This document shows, one piece after another, positions 51,801 to 62,320 of a DNA stretch of 64,000 bases. The stretch is from Takifugu bimaculatus (lineage: Eukaryota > Chordata > Actinopteri > Tetraodontiformes > Tetraodontidae). Every line of letters starts with the position of its first letter. Position 1 is the first letter of the stretch. The DNA is taken from assembly GCA_004026145.2 (NCBI GenBank), contig CP034992.1, positions 2,303,927 through 2,367,926 on the forward strand. The letters are read 5' to 3'. The position numbers and the translations under genes were made by a program. The notes below the pieces were generated by a model. That model searched no databases. It was not told the DNA's origin and worked only from the letters and a program-made list of their open reading frames with translations.

Positions 51801-54800
51801 AATAAAATGCTCTAGAAGGAGCTCATCTCAAAGCTGCCGAGAGATTCAGGGTTCACTTGTTTAACCATATTCCTGCTCTTTACCGGGAACATTTTTTATT
51901 AAATTACTGAAATATAGAGCACTTACCAGCTGGAATTATTGAAGAGGTTGGCACATTTTCAGAGATTATCAGCCCATATTAATGCTATTACACCCCGGAA
52001 AATCTGGAATTTCCCCCCTCTCAGCTCTGTTCTAATGCGTATTGAAATGCAATATGCTGACCTCTCAAACGTGTGATTAATAAGTGTTGGCAGACGGGAC
52101 GCCGCGTCAAGTTTGGCTTGCCTTGTCAGTTCTTGTTGGATTTTGAATTCTTCATCTTCTGACACGATCACCGAGCATGCTTATAGAAGGAATGATAATG
52201 AGTGCAATTAGACGGTGCCATTGAATCCAGCAAAAGGACGCAAATGAACATCTCCCGAGTCAAAAAAGCCGGTATGCCTCAGTGCTGAAGGGCCAGTGCT
52301 GAAGGGCCAGTACGGGGGCCGACCTGCATCCGTATCCTCCATCTCAGGGGCCTCCTTCACAGGCAGGCAGCAGAGGCTAGTTGAGGAGCCCACATGCTCT
52401 GGGTCCATGGTGGTTTTTGGTTCCTCGCAGCGTCCAGTTTCCCTACGACTGCATCTGTCAGCACTTCAGCCGGTTCCTCATTTATGCGGCTCCTGTAAGG
52501 GTCAGGTCCTCGAAAATGGATGAAGCGGTGTAACAGCCAGTCACGCAACGTTTAGTCGCCTCGGCGGGACAATTCTTGAACCATTTTTTCATGGCACAGA
52601 TCTAAAATGTAGCTAGGAGGAGGTATTCGGCCGTGGGTGGACTATTTTATCCTCCACCATGGCAAAAGCTGTGAAATACCTGCCTGCATGCTTTGCTCAT
52701 GGCTTCGGCCTGCGTCTACAACAAGAGCTTGTTTAAAGGGCAGTTTTTCCTTTTTGCCTATTTCATTCTGACATACGAGTTTAGAAAAAAAAGGGTTAAA
52801 ATGCTCGATAACTACAAAAACTTTATATCCAAGTTCCTTTTTATTCCCAGAAGTAAGAGTGCTGACTGCAGTGATAAAGTGTGTGTCATGTTGTTTGTCT
52901 CGAAGCTACAATCGTAGAAGGAAGTGACACACACACACACGCACGCAGATCTGACTGAAGCTCTCATTTATCACACATCCTTCCCCATTGATGTTTTTGA
53001 GCGTTTTCATTTTTATTTAGCGCCCTGTGCTAGCATTTACAGATTTCAGCGGAACATAGAGACACGCGACGTGCAGATTTCAAGGCAAACCAGTGCAAAA
53101 AAAAGAGCTGCGAATGACGTGTGGTTCCTAACTGGACCGCTGAACTCTGTCAGTACAATCTGGCTGTGATTGGCAGCGTGTTGTTTAAAGGATTCAACAC
53201 AAAAATGCGACTAATTGATTCACCAAGTGGTTTTCATGGTCCTCTCAACCACAAGTAGCCAGTGAAGGCAACCGCAGCCTTTCAATATAAAATTCAGCTG
53301 CTTTTTCAATTCCTTTCTTTTCTGTTTCTTCCACATTAATAAAGAAGGAAGAGGGTTGGTGAATCGGTCAGCCGACCCCTCGGCAATATCTGAGCCTCTC
53401 TTGATCAAATACAGAGAATAAACGTAGGGGACAGAGCAGGCGTGAGCCCCCACACAGAGAGATCAGTGACCCTGGCTGCAGACAAACATCTGCTGTGTCA
53501 CCACTTTTTCCTATTGTGTGTGTGCCAATGAAAATCATCCATTTAGACATACATTTGACCTTGGCGACCTTGTGAATAGGCAGCCCAGTAACCTACGCAG
53601 ACATGAATTCGAGTGTCTAGAGAAACCGCCTTATTCAGGCAAAAGAAATCAATAAACTTTTAATCACAGGATGAGAATATGCATTGAGGTTTGCAGCTTT
53701 TCTGAGTAATGAAGAAGAATCCATATATTTCTCTTGGTTGCAGCAGGTATTTGAAAGGCAGCTCCTTATTGACACTCCCAGATGTGTAAAACACTGACAG
53801 ATGTTTAACCTCTTAGCCAAAATGTACTTGTAAAATGAAACATCTGCCGCGCTCTTAGCAGCACGCCCTAATTTTCTGAATCTTTCCCACCGCCTGATTT
53901 ACAATAACCCTCCCTTTGAAATAATATGGGGAGCTTGCTGACTTGTTATCAGAAGACCGTGGTAGCCGTCGACTTCCCCAAATAAAACCTAAACCTGCTT
54001 TAACTTGAACGATACGTTCCATATTCCTGTTTTATTTCCTCTTTCTTCTGCTGTCACTGAAACAAACACCCTCCTCACGAGGAATATGAGAACTATCCTC
54101 AAATTAGCAAGCACTCTGTCTGCAAGAGAGAATAAAAGCAATATTTTTCAGCTCGTGGGCTGAAGGTATTAATCATCTCATGCTGGTGGTAGTGGGGATA
54201 ATCATTTTCACATGCGCTTCAGGGACTGGAAACTGAGACGGGTGATGGGACACTTGCATCTACTGCGTGCAGCTAGCATCTGGGAACAGCAGCCACGGTT
54301 TCAGCTTCCGCTGTGCAGCTGTCAATCACGAGGGGCAGAAGAATCTGCGGCGTTCAGTGAGCTCGCTGGACAGAGGTTAGCAAACGCAGGGAGACAGAGA
54401 CGCGACGTTCAAGTGTCTTGCGTACGGCCACTTCGTACCCTCAGTCAGACAATCATGAGCAGTGGCTACAGGTTAATGACAGGCCACGTGCATTTCCCAG
54501 ACGCAGAGGACTGCTGGGGATGCCACGTCGACGTCACATGACACACGCGCAGCTGAAGAAGTTCAGCTTTCTTCCAGCCCAGGAAGGGAAGCGGGAGTGT
54601 GGATGGGGCAACAAAAGGCCGGTCGTCCTGGCAGTAATGAAGTAACTGACGGGACGAATCGATCCAGGCGGTCGACGGACAAAGGTTTAGTCAACAGACA
54701 GCCGCCACTAATGGGACTGTGTCGACAGCTAAAGGAGTTAGCAGATTAGCAGGTTAAGAAGAAGTGTCAAACAGCGGAATTACCCGACACCCATCTGAAC

Positions 54801-56227
54801 ACTCCTTTATCCATTTGAGGCCACCTATACCAGCAATGGGACGGATTTCTGTCCATACGGGCAGTTCTGATGAAAGATAAATGATCTATTTATCTAGCAA
54901 TGCTTGGCTTCAGGTGTATTTCAGGGCTCCGTGGTTGCGCTTTTGCACAATGGAAGGAAACAGTGACAGCGCTATGGCAACTGAGAGGATCCAGGGACGG
55001 CATTTGGAACAGTCCATGTGTCAGGAAATTTCTGTGGCACCAGTGGTTCTAAACCTTGCAATGATTCATAATGACAACTGACTTGTTGCTTTCCTGTTAA
55101 CTGGGAATACTGGCACCACCCCCCCCTGGTTTACCAACAGAGCAATTAAGATAACAACTGCTGTCAGTAATGTCCTACAAAGTCAAGGAAGACTGTTCCG
55201 AAGGACGATACTGGAAAAGGGATCAGTCGTAATCTGAAGAGACCTGACTGGATGAGAAAGGTGGTTTTCCAGTTGATGTGGCGCCGCAGCAGCGTAACAT
55301 CCTGCTCTCCTCATTTTCCACATCCCCTCTCCTTCCTGCCACCTGTGCATCCCCCCTTCCTCCCCAGCCTGGGGTCTACACCGTGGAAGCTGGACAGTTT
55401 TCCTGCCTGGCGACAGACGCGCACTTCAGCATGGAAACGGTTAAAGTCTGAGCGTCCCCCTCCAGCCACTCCAAACTGCCCTGTCACGTCCTTGATCACC
55501 AACGACTGCGACACCGAGGGGCTACAATCAATAGACAAGCCTCTGCACAAATTGATCACCCGTCGCGGACGGTAATCTTCGCGCAGGCCGCGCCGCACAC
55601 GCACGCTCCTGCGGCACGACGAGGCTGCACACCAGCAGAGTCTCGCCGGAGACAGCGAGGGAGAGAAAACGCCCTGCTCCGAGTCGAAACCCCAACCCCT
55701 CCGAGCAGCACACAATAAAACGCACACGCACATGAAACTCAATTAAGCTCTTCTCCAAATGCTCCAGAGGGGCCACATCTGCACAGAAGCTCTGATATCT
55801 CAGCAGGGTTTTTTTGGGGGGGGGGAAATTGCCTATTTTTTTTTTTGCCTTTGTTGGACATCCAGGCGCTGCGCTACTGCTGCCAGCGGCTGGAAACCAC
55901 TCTGGCCATGACGTCTTGCTTCTGAATGACGGTTGATTGATCGTATGATCGATCTGCCGCGTCCGCAAATGTCAATCAAGCCCCGTAAATGATGGGTGAG
56001 CACAAAGGCGAGCGTCCCCTTTACGCCTGAGGTGAGGGGAGACAGACAAGCATGGCAACTCGGAGGCTCGCTGCAGTTCCAACAGTTTTCAAGGCGCATT
56101 CCTTCACCTCGAGTTACGCGTTGATGTTTATTTGCTTTATTTAATAAACGAAGGTATTACCTTTCACTTGAGTATCATATTCGGCCACAATCTCCTTGTC
56201 CTTTCGGAATTTTGCCGGAGACGTCAT
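23487..56227 (-). CDS. srgap2: srgap2, SLIT-ROBO Rho GTPase-activating protein 2
   Basis: srGAP2 bends membranes with an inverse F-BAR domain, inactivates Rho-family GTPases (mainly Rac1) through RhoGAP and binds Robo and other partners through SH3; it shapes filopodia and synapses. Coding exons: 56161-56227, 37191-37383, 33059-33221, 31924-31986, 30610-30825, 30216-30344, 29769-29990, 29563-29664, 29285-29482, 29110-29194, 28890-28917, 28610-28640, 28029-28089, 27793-27870, 27584-27718, 27394-27499, 26529-26753, 25627-25706, 25189-25369, 24787-24925, 24482-24699, 24312-24404, 23487-24054. All phases agree once one surplus base is discounted in each of exons 20, 21 and 23, giving about 1125 residues (human 1071). 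F-BAR covers roughly residues 1-480, RhoGAP 500-700 and SH3 728-787. The protein ends NDKSCPV. Synteny with ikbke, rassf5 and fam72a separates it from srgap1 and srgap3. Confidence 0.96.
24482..24699 (-). CDS. srgap2: srgap2 exon 21, C-terminal low-complexity region, with one surplus base
   Basis: It starts MRKRPELGGIRRTFRGSEND (human RKRPESGSIRKTF). It ends in another frame with VSSHSILNSVTRHSSLKTK before donor ACCAAG|GTACGG (human LNSISRHSSLKNR). The frame change lies between 24598 and 24643. Length 218 versus 217 expected (phase 2 in, 0 out) again indicates one extra base. No intron fits in that interval. Confidence 0.85.
24787..24925 (-). CDS. srgap2: srgap2 exon 20, linker after SH3, with one surplus base
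   Basis: From acceptor TGGTTTCAG (24926 side) the frame reads VDGGRGSPKPDVDSRDLLEG and matches the family linker. After LLEGE it must drop one base of the CCC run at 24860-24862 (GGG in sense) to continue VSTRGSAASPTGAHVADIYL up to donor AACAA|GTGCGT. Unedited, it reads to a TGA. Length 139 versus the 138 expected from flanking phases (2 in, 2 out) confirms the excess. Confidence 0.85.
25189..25369 (-). CDS. srgap2: srgap2 SH3-domain exon
   Basis: One exon carries the whole SH3 fold: ARFDYCGRTSRELTFKKGAS (ALYDY-like strand), LLLYQRASDDWWEGRHNGVD (WW motif) and GLVPHQYIVVQD (conserved P and Y). Acceptor TGTTTCAG|AGACTG and donor GACAA|GTACGA give phase 1 in and phase 2 out. In the family this domain binds proline-rich partners such as Robo. 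Confidence 0.96.
25707..26528. other. srgap2 intron 17
   Basis: I see no supported feature beyond its splice sites (donor TTCTG|GTGAGTG at 26529/26528, acceptor CGCATTAG at 25707). Confidence 0.6.
26529..28089 (-). CDS. srgap2: srgap2 RhoGAP coding block (exons 13-17)
   Basis: Exons 28029-28089, 27793-27870, 27584-27718, 27394-27499 and 26529-26753 encode AIPLMVESCIRFISRHG, LQHEGIFRVSGSQVEVNDIK, EDPLAGDQNDHAMDSIAGVL, FRGMDQALFPKDVFHDLISC, IIMRYLFAFLNHLSQYSEEN and MMDPYNLAICFGPTLMSVPE. The Arg in GIFRVSG (about residue 528) aligns with the catalytic arginine finger, and NLAICFGP is the conserved GAP core. All phases are consistent, and nothing suggests loss of GAP activity. Confidence 0.95.
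28610..28917 (-). CDS. srgap2: srgap2 tandem microexons 11 (28 nt) and 12 (31 nt)
   Basis: Exon 11 (28890-28917) encodes S-QKTDCCLA and has acceptor CCTCTTTTAG and donor GCCAG|GTAGGTG. Exon 12 (28610-28640) encodes RQRNSTVRKQ with acceptor CTCCGTGTAG and donor GAAGCAG|GTAATT. Together they bridge phase 1 to phase 0 and match the family linker between F-BAR and RhoGAP (human SQRTDCSLARRSSTVRKQ). They are only in frame if used together: 28 or 31 nt alone shifts the frame, while skipping both (59 nt) also shifts it. Confidence 0.9.
29285..37383 (-). CDS. srgap2: srgap2 F-BAR coding block (exons 2-9)
   Basis: Eight exons encode the membrane-binding dimer: CLDQQCELRVQLLQDLQDFF, KTRSTKDHLLKKEQTILSPV, SKEVGVQLQEDLIKVLNELY, MKTYHMYN, the basic KKIEKMKEKRQAKYTENRLK, VFKYYIHDLSDIID, NNVFCPPARFDFQSHMGD, and RRANQQETEQFYF. 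At the exon 6/7 junction (30216 and 29990) the acceptor GTGACAG|TGCTGT gives IID|CCDLGYH, so the Gln present in human DQCCDLGYH is absent. The donor of exon 8 is GTCAGA, weaker than its neighbours. All exons here are frame-intact. Confidence 0.95.
30887..30925. repeat. (GT)19 microsatellite
   Basis: GT tract in the srgap2 intron just upstream (in sense) of exon 30610-30825. Confidence 0.95.
31485..31535. repeat. (CA)25 microsatellite with one CG interruption
   Basis: CA tract in the srgap2 intron between exons 4 and 5. Confidence 0.95.
31987..33058. other. srgap2 intron 3
   Basis: AT-rich intron with no repeat or coding feature identified. Confidence 0.6.
33222..37190. other. srgap2 intron 2 (4.0 kb)
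   Basis: It carries CA/GT tracts (33677-33703, 33840-33915 and the 36.6-36.8 kb cluster). No coding feature was found. Confidence 0.6.
36592..36801. repeat. (GT)n, (GT)n and (GA)n microsatellite cluster
   Basis: GT tracts at about 36590-36611 and 36739-36764 and a GA tract at about 36772-36801 lie in srgap2 intron 2. Confidence 0.9.
37384..56160. other. srgap2 intron 1 (18.8 kb)
   Basis: More than half of the srgap2 span is this one intron, unusually long for such a compact locus. It holds the retroposon tail at 47.6 kb, a (GT)n at 40981-41007, a (GA)n at 43308-43333 and a 14-bp tandem duplication at 52281-52308. No protein-coding exon was recognised on either strand. It is the obvious place to look for conserved regulatory elements. 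Confidence 0.6.
47560..47735 (+). mobile_element. 3' end of a teleost retroposon, with (GATT)n tail
   Basis: TGCTCAAGGTTTCTTCCTGT, GGGAGTTTTTCCTTGCCACT, TCTGTAAAGCGCCTAGAGAC and TTATATAAATAAGGATTGAT form a motif order that I recognise as a very common interspersed repeat of teleost genomes, ending in a (TTGA/GATT)n tail at 47712-47731. It is probably the 3' end of an L2-like LINE or a SINE that shares it; the class is uncertain. It sits in srgap2 intron 1. Confidence 0.6.
56161..56227 (-). CDS. srgap2: srgap2 first coding exon
   Basis: It encodes MTSPAKFRKDKEIVAEYDTQ and ends VK with donor GTGAAAG|GTAATA (56161/56160), phase 1. This is the conserved F-BAR N-terminus. The ATG follows CTCAGCC and is the only plausible start. 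Exon 2 begins 18.8 kb away and completes the next codon (E), giving VRAQLVEQLKCLDQQCE. Confidence 0.95.
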
Positions 56228-57827
56228 GGCTGAGCGCGGAGATCAAACCGGTGGCGAAGTCAATTTTGTCCCAACTAATCAATAAATCAGCCGGGGATCT
56301 TGCGAACGACGCGCCGAGACGGGATTCGAAGCGAAGGGCGACGGCTCCGGGGAAAGTGAGTGCGGCTCCTCGGCTCGTATTGTCTCCGCGGTGCTCGTGT
56401 TCGTGTTCAGTCCAGGCGCATTGTGAGTTTGGCGCTGCTGCCGCTGCTTTTGCTCCGTTTCCATCCGCCGCCGCGCCTCTTCAAAACCGGTTATGGTGCA
56501 AACAACTTCCAGAGAGCGCGCATTTCATTCCACTCTTGGGGGGGTGAAGGAACACAATGGCTCGGAAGTTGGCGCTCAGATCAGGTCGTTCATGCTTGTC
56601 CGGAGTGGGTCCTGGCCTCGCTTCTGGCCGCCCGCCTGTCCAAACTGCACCAACTGCACTCCTCGTCCCCCCTGAAGTGAGAGAGAGGAGGAACCAAGAG
56701 ATGTGGGACTGGCTCCTCAGCCTCACAGCGCAAGATGGGCACGGACGAACGCGTGGATAGCATGCGTGTGCGTGCAGAAACTCCAAAACTCCCACGAGGT
56801 TAAAACTGCGTCAACTTCCAACCGTGATATCAGCTCGGGATGCCGGCATGCACGCACGTTATTAGTCGGTACATGCGGAAAAGTGGCTAAAATATTTGGT
56901 TGGTCATGTAAAGCCTGTTTTAAAGTGTGTTTTATGGCGAAATAAAAATAGTAAAGTAATAAAGTAAAGTATAATCTGCAGCTAATTTAGCTGTCTAAAC
57001 TAAAGTACACGCTAACTTTATGCTATCGTTTTGCTGCAGTTGTAGTTAAGCTAAAGCTAACGGCAGCGACACAAGGGAAACGCATATTTTTAGATATACA
57101 GTGTGTAATTTGAGTTCTGAACAAGACGACCCCCAACTGCCAGGTCAACGCATCAACAGTTTTTACTTATTTATTTATTTGCTCTTCAGAACAAACCCCC
57201 CAACGCCACCCTTTTTCTCCTTCTCACACCCCGATTGGTGGAATAAGAGTTGAGTGACGCGCGATTCGGCTAATCCCTCTTCGAGTTTTTGAATGTGGGC
57301 GTTCCTGTTCGTGCTTCCAGCCAATAGAATCCAGACTCGAAGATCAATCCGTCCAATGGGGACGTGCCGCTGTCAGGTTCGCCCAATCAGAATCAGCCGA
57401 AGGGTCTTTTAAAGATAGTTTCAGGAAATGTCATTAGATACCAGGAAGTTGTAAACAAAGCGGACAGCTTTTGGTTTTAGCCGTTATCTTCACCTGCATA
57501 GATGCTCAGCCAGCCGCGTAAAACGCGTCTGTTTTTACGGCGATTTATTGGTATGACGCATTTTTTAAAAAAAATTGAGATAGTTTGACCGTACGCGTTT
57601 TCATTGACTGTGCATTTACTTAGCAAGCTAACATTAGCCGTCTTCTGTTTTGACGTTTAAGAAGGACAACGGAGGCTGCACAAAGACGTTTTATTTTTTA
57701 TTTTTGCATCGGGTTTTGCTATTAAACAAATAGCAAGCTATTTCGGCATCCGATTGTGGGATTTCCTGCGTGTTTGCTGGCTGTGAGTAGAAATAGCGAG
57801 AGTGCCTCCATTGTGGCCAGGTTAACA
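56228..57827. promoter_or_regulatory. divergent promoter region between srgap2 and fam72a
   Basis: The two start codons point away from each other across 1.6 kb. The srgap2 side (56228-56700) is rich in CpG and holds its 5' UTR. The middle (56900-57200) is AT-rich. The fam72a side (57230-57480) carries a CCAAT array and a CHR-like element. The head-to-head arrangement of these genes is also the human one, which suggests a retained bidirectional promoter domain. Confidence 0.7.
57234..57413 (+). promoter_or_regulatory. fam72a: fam72a proximal promoter: CCAAT-box array plus CHR-like TTTAAA
   Basis: CCAAT occurs at 57321-57325, 57353-57357 and 57383-57387, spaced 32 and 30 bp, with a reverse CCAAT (ATTGG) at 57234-57238. 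TTTAAA follows at 57408-57413 and TTTGAA lies at 57288-57293. NF-Y boxes spaced by about three helical turns next to a CHR are the hallmark of G2/M genes repressed by DREAM/MuvB. Transcription would start downstream, near 57430-57500. Confidence 0.55.
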
Positions 57828-58974
57828 ATGTCTACATCCAACGCAAATTTCAAAAACAAGTGCGTGACCCAGGTGAACTGCATATACTGTGACAGCCTGC
57901 TTTGCACAAGAGGCATGAAAGCAGTTCTGCTTGCAGACACCGAGGTTGAGCTTTTTTCGACTGATATACCTCCAAATCGGTAAGTGCTAAAGCAGTTAGC
58001 AATGCTAGCGATTGTGTGCTGTCGTTTACCCTCATTGTTTACAGTTAGTAACGGATGTGCACATAAAGGGCTCATTACCATTTGAGAGGGATCCGTGACA
58101 GAGATGTTGGCGATGACGTGACTGTGTATCAAATGGGCGTTTTAGTTGTACATTTTCTTCTTTTTACATGCACCTCCTCCAAGAACTGTTGACTTTGTGG
58201 CCAGCTGCTACTCCACTGAAAGCTGCAAATGCAAACTGAGGGACATTGCATGTCTCAAGTGGTATGTCAAAGTCTCCTATAGCCTGCAGAAATTTCTTTT
58301 TTATTATTATTATTTTTAAAAAAAGACCCCCTGCTGCTGTGTGGCTCAGCAAACAGTAATCACCTGAAGAGCTGCAAACACCCATCATGTTAATTGTAAT
58401 TCAGAAAGTCCCTCTGCAGTTGGTCTCTTAGCAATTAAGAGCTAGTTAAAATTAAATCCTGCTCATTTGTTTTCTAAAAGGAGGCAGATTTTAACGCTAC
58501 ACCGTGGTTTTATCGGGCCCTTTTGTTTTTCCAGGCCTTTTGTTGTTGCTGTAAACAGGGCAAAAACAAACATCTCTCAGATAATAGACGCCCACTAGTG
58601 GATTTAGCACTTTTCAGAAGGGCCTGTAGCAAAGTGCTGACAGACATCTCTCCTTTATTCTGTCTCCCTCCTCCCTCTGTCCCAGTGGTAATGTTGTGGG
58701 CTATCACGTTGTTGCCCCATGCAAGCCCTGCCTGCTCTCCTGCAACAACGGCCATTTCTGGATGTTCAACAGCGACGCCGTGTCAACTCTCAACAGACTG
58801 GACTCCACTGGTCAGTGTGAGCCTCTGGGTGCACCAGCAGTTAGCTGTATTTATACTCATGCCAGGTTTCTCACCGCAGGTCTGAATTTGCTCCTATGGG
58901 GAGATCTTCCAGAGCTGGAGGACAGCGAGAACGAAGAGTCAGAAAGCCCCTCAGAGGAGGAGTGTATCAGGTAG
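57828..58974 (+). CDS. fam72a: fam72a, FAM72 family protein (UNG2-interacting)
   Basis: Four coding exons, 57828-57979, 58184-58261, 58686-58810 and 58880-58974, join in frame (phases 2, 2, 1) to 149 residues, the human FAM72A length. Motifs: MSTSNANFKNKC, RGMKAVLLADTEVELFSTDI, CKCKLRDIACLKCGNVVGYH, APCKPCLLSCNNGHFWMF, NRLDSTGLNLLLWGDLPELE and C-terminal SEEECIR. Cysteine pairs (C74xxC77, C89xxC92xxxC96) suggest zinc binding. FAM72A is known to bind and lower UNG2, favouring error-prone repair of uracil. The ATG has A at -3 (AACAATGTC); an in-frame upstream extension lacks an ATG. Donors are GTAAGT, GTATGT and GTCAGT. Unlike ikbke and srgap2, no frame error is present. Identity and exon structure are firm. 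Confidence 0.96.
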
Positions 58975-61900
58975 AGAGGGGGACAGACACTGTGAGAGAC
59001 TTGGGACGCCACTGTCGGAGACGTAGAAAAGAGGGTTTAAATCATGCACAAGAAGAAGAGAAAGACTCAAAGGGTAGTTGAATACTGAAACAAATAGGGC
59101 AGAAAAGTGCAGCTTTAATTAAATGTAGCCCCATTTAATTTGGTATTGAGTTGCCCTTTAACCTGTGATCATGCCTTTACCTGTGATTTTATTTATCCAC
59201 TGTCAAAAGCACACACACACACACACACACGCACGCGGTCAGACACCGTTTTCATTTGTGGAAATGAACTCTTGAACTTATTTTGGCTGAAATGCACTGA
59301 AAACTCATCAAGTGCATTTGGAAGGTTTGGAGCAGCCTGGTGTGAGAGATTTGGGTGAAACCTGGTGAATGCTTGTCTTTCCTGATCAGTTTATCACAGT
59401 TTGCCTATCATTTTTCTTCAAGTTTGCTGTACAGCTATAAGAAAATTCGCCCATTTTCATGTCTTAAATGGTTGCAGTGAACGCCTATCGGCACCCCCAT
59501 AATCGATATAGCACAAATACTGAATGATATGCACCCACAAGTCTTTGGCTTTGATTTTAGAGGACATTTGTGATGTGGGCTTCACTGAGATCTGGGTTTG
59601 ATTAGTCATTTATGGTCAAATGCAGCGTTTGTGTTCAGCACCCGGATGAATCTGGTACTAACAGACTAACGGACGATCACGCCGCACTTCCCTGGAGGCC
59701 TGGAGAGGAATTGCAACGTTTAGCTAATTCCAGAGGAAGCTGCACACGAAAAGGTGCCTTTTTGTAGCACCGTCCACGCGGAGCGCCGACACAATAATGG
59801 AGAGTTCTTAATGTTAATGTCCTGGGTCTGTCTTTTTTTATTTTTGCAGCATATGTTGTAGCAGAGAAAGACAATACGCAGCAAAATGGAAATATTCTCC
59901 AAAGAATGATGGACCATATCAATAGAGCTCCGCCTCCAGACAGGTTAGAACCAGGCCTTTGGATCCTCTGAGTCGTGGGAGCTGGGTACTGGGTGTTGCT
60001 CTCCGCTTGTTAGGCTCAGATTTCTGGGTTCCTTTCACTTTAGATGTCGCTGCTCGGATATTTATTTAGCCACGTGCCCCCTCTCGTACTTTTTTATAGC
60101 GCTTCAGTGATGCAGCCTGAATCCTCCAGCATCAGGCTTCCCGGTGGGGGGGGGGTGGGGGGGGGTCGTTATTTATGATTCTCACAGAAGCGACACACCG
60201 CCCACTCGTGTCGCCTGCACATGGTAACCGGCGGCCGCACGTGCGCCCCGAGTGGCGACGCATCTGCTGGTCATTTGTGAAAACCCACAGTCCAAAAACA
60301 GCCCGTCATTGTTTTTGTTTACAAGCTTTGTTTACAGGATAATTGGTCCATGCTGTGTTGTTCTCTAGTGAATGATGATTCCTTCTGTATTTAATATTTC
60401 ATTTGTCTTGTGCCGTTTTGTACGGGAAAGACTGAACGTGGACGGTTTTTACCTCACCGAGGTACCACGCTCGCTTCCTCTGGTCGGGACGAGCTGGGAG
60501 AGGATAATCAAAGATTTCAGAAGTGCTTTCTGACGTCGGTAACTTTGATTAACACGCCCTGCTGAGAACATAAAGTATATTTTGGAATTGCACTGAAACT
60601 GTATTGGTAGTTTAAACAGATGATTGTTGTTTTTGTATGCTTGTTAAATTAAAAAAAAAAGTTGTTTTTTTTCCAAAATATCTTGAATTTGCAGCGTGTT
60701 TCTTTTATTTCGACGTGCTTTTTCGTTTCTAACCTCTTTATCACGCATCAGCCTGAAACCACGCGTGTGTTGTGTTTGTTTATAGCTGTGCTGGTTCTAT
60801 ATCTGCAGGGGTTCCTCCCACCAACACACACCTTCCTCAACATGTTGCCCCCCTCTCAGGTGTCCTGAGGTGCTGCTCTGACACGCTCGCGCTGAAATGA
60901 GCGTCAGGAAGAAATAGTTGTGGTTTGGCCCGTTCAGGAGGAATCTGTCCAAATTTGGAATCATCTCCAGAGCTGGTGACCTTGGCGAGGATGCTCCTGC
61001 CGGATGGGGCCGGCGCCGGCGTCTGCAGGACGAGACGCAGAATCAGAGCGGAAACGGGTCCAGGAGCGAGAAACGATGGGAGTGGAACAGAACCGGAGGC
61101 CAGACTCGGCTTGTTTCACAGACCTCAGCATCCCTCTTCCCAGTGATAACAGCCAGGAGGACGGATCACCAGAACCTGGTACCTGGTACTGGTACCTGGT
61201 ACCTCCCTCCTGGGACCGTCCCTAAATAAAAGTTCAAATAATTAATCTCATTAATTAATGCCAGTGTTGTTTACATGATCTTGACAGTTGATGAGAAGAA
61301 ATCCATATTTTCCTCGCTTTTTTTTTAACCTTTTTGTATCTACTTTTATAATCATTCCACATCTTCAGGATTCTAATCGGATAAATGAACTATGGCAACA
61401 TAGTTGTCAGGATTTAAGTGTGACATCTGTCACCTGCTTTTTCCATTTGGAGTAATTCCGCTTATGGCGTCACAGAGTAGCTCTGAACCAGTCGGACAGG
61501 TTAAATGTTCACCTGTCTGGAGCCACTGTGTGTTCATGACAGGTGTTACTGTAATGCTGGGGGGGGGTGGGGGTGGGGGTGGGAGGGTAAGTATATAACT
61601 GTTTCTCAGGGACAACGGTCAGAGTAAACACAGGGAGTATCGGTTGTCAGGCTGCCAGGAGATTAGTTAAATGATCCTTTGTTGTGGTTTGTGTATTGTA
61701 TCAAACCATTCAGTACTTACGTCATAAAAAAACATAATTAAATGAATGTAGTCAAAGTTCAAGGCGTTCCGTGGTTTAAACCTAATTTGGCGCTCTGGCG
61801 CCCTCTGCTGGAGATATGGAGGGACGCCACCCAGAAAACAGCCTGTGTGACGAGGACAGACTGTAACTCTTTATAATCCTTTAAACAAACTTTTGCTATA

Positions 61901-62288
61901 TTTGAATAATGAAAGGTTTATTTTAGGACCCCCCCCCCCACACACACACCCTTCTAATAGATGCTGCATATTTATCTCTTCCCCCCAGATATTTCTATTG
62001 AATGCAACTTCTAAAAAGACAAAGTGTCAAAAAAGACCCTAAATGGCCACAACATTCGTGTTCAGATTCGGTGACAGCTGCCAGAATTAGATCTTCACCG
62101 CCAGAACAAAAAAATACACATTTATTACTTATCACAGATGAAATATTTAATGTTTAATTTAAAAAAAAATAGCAAAAATAATTTAGAAAATTCAAAGCGA
62201 CGAAGGCGTTGTTGCCTTATTTTAACACTAGATGTCGCAATTGCACCAGTAATGGCCGCGATCTTGGCAAAGGAGGAACGCTAACCCA

Positions 62289-62320
62289 CACGCACGCACG
62301 CACGCACGCACGCACGCACA
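62289..62320. repeat. (CACG)8 tetranucleotide repeat
   Basis: CGCA units repeated about eight times downstream of fam72a. Confidence 0.93.

Noticed and set aside
60918..61229. 103-codon plus-strand frame downstream of fam72a
   Set aside because: No similarity recognised and no splice or promoter support.
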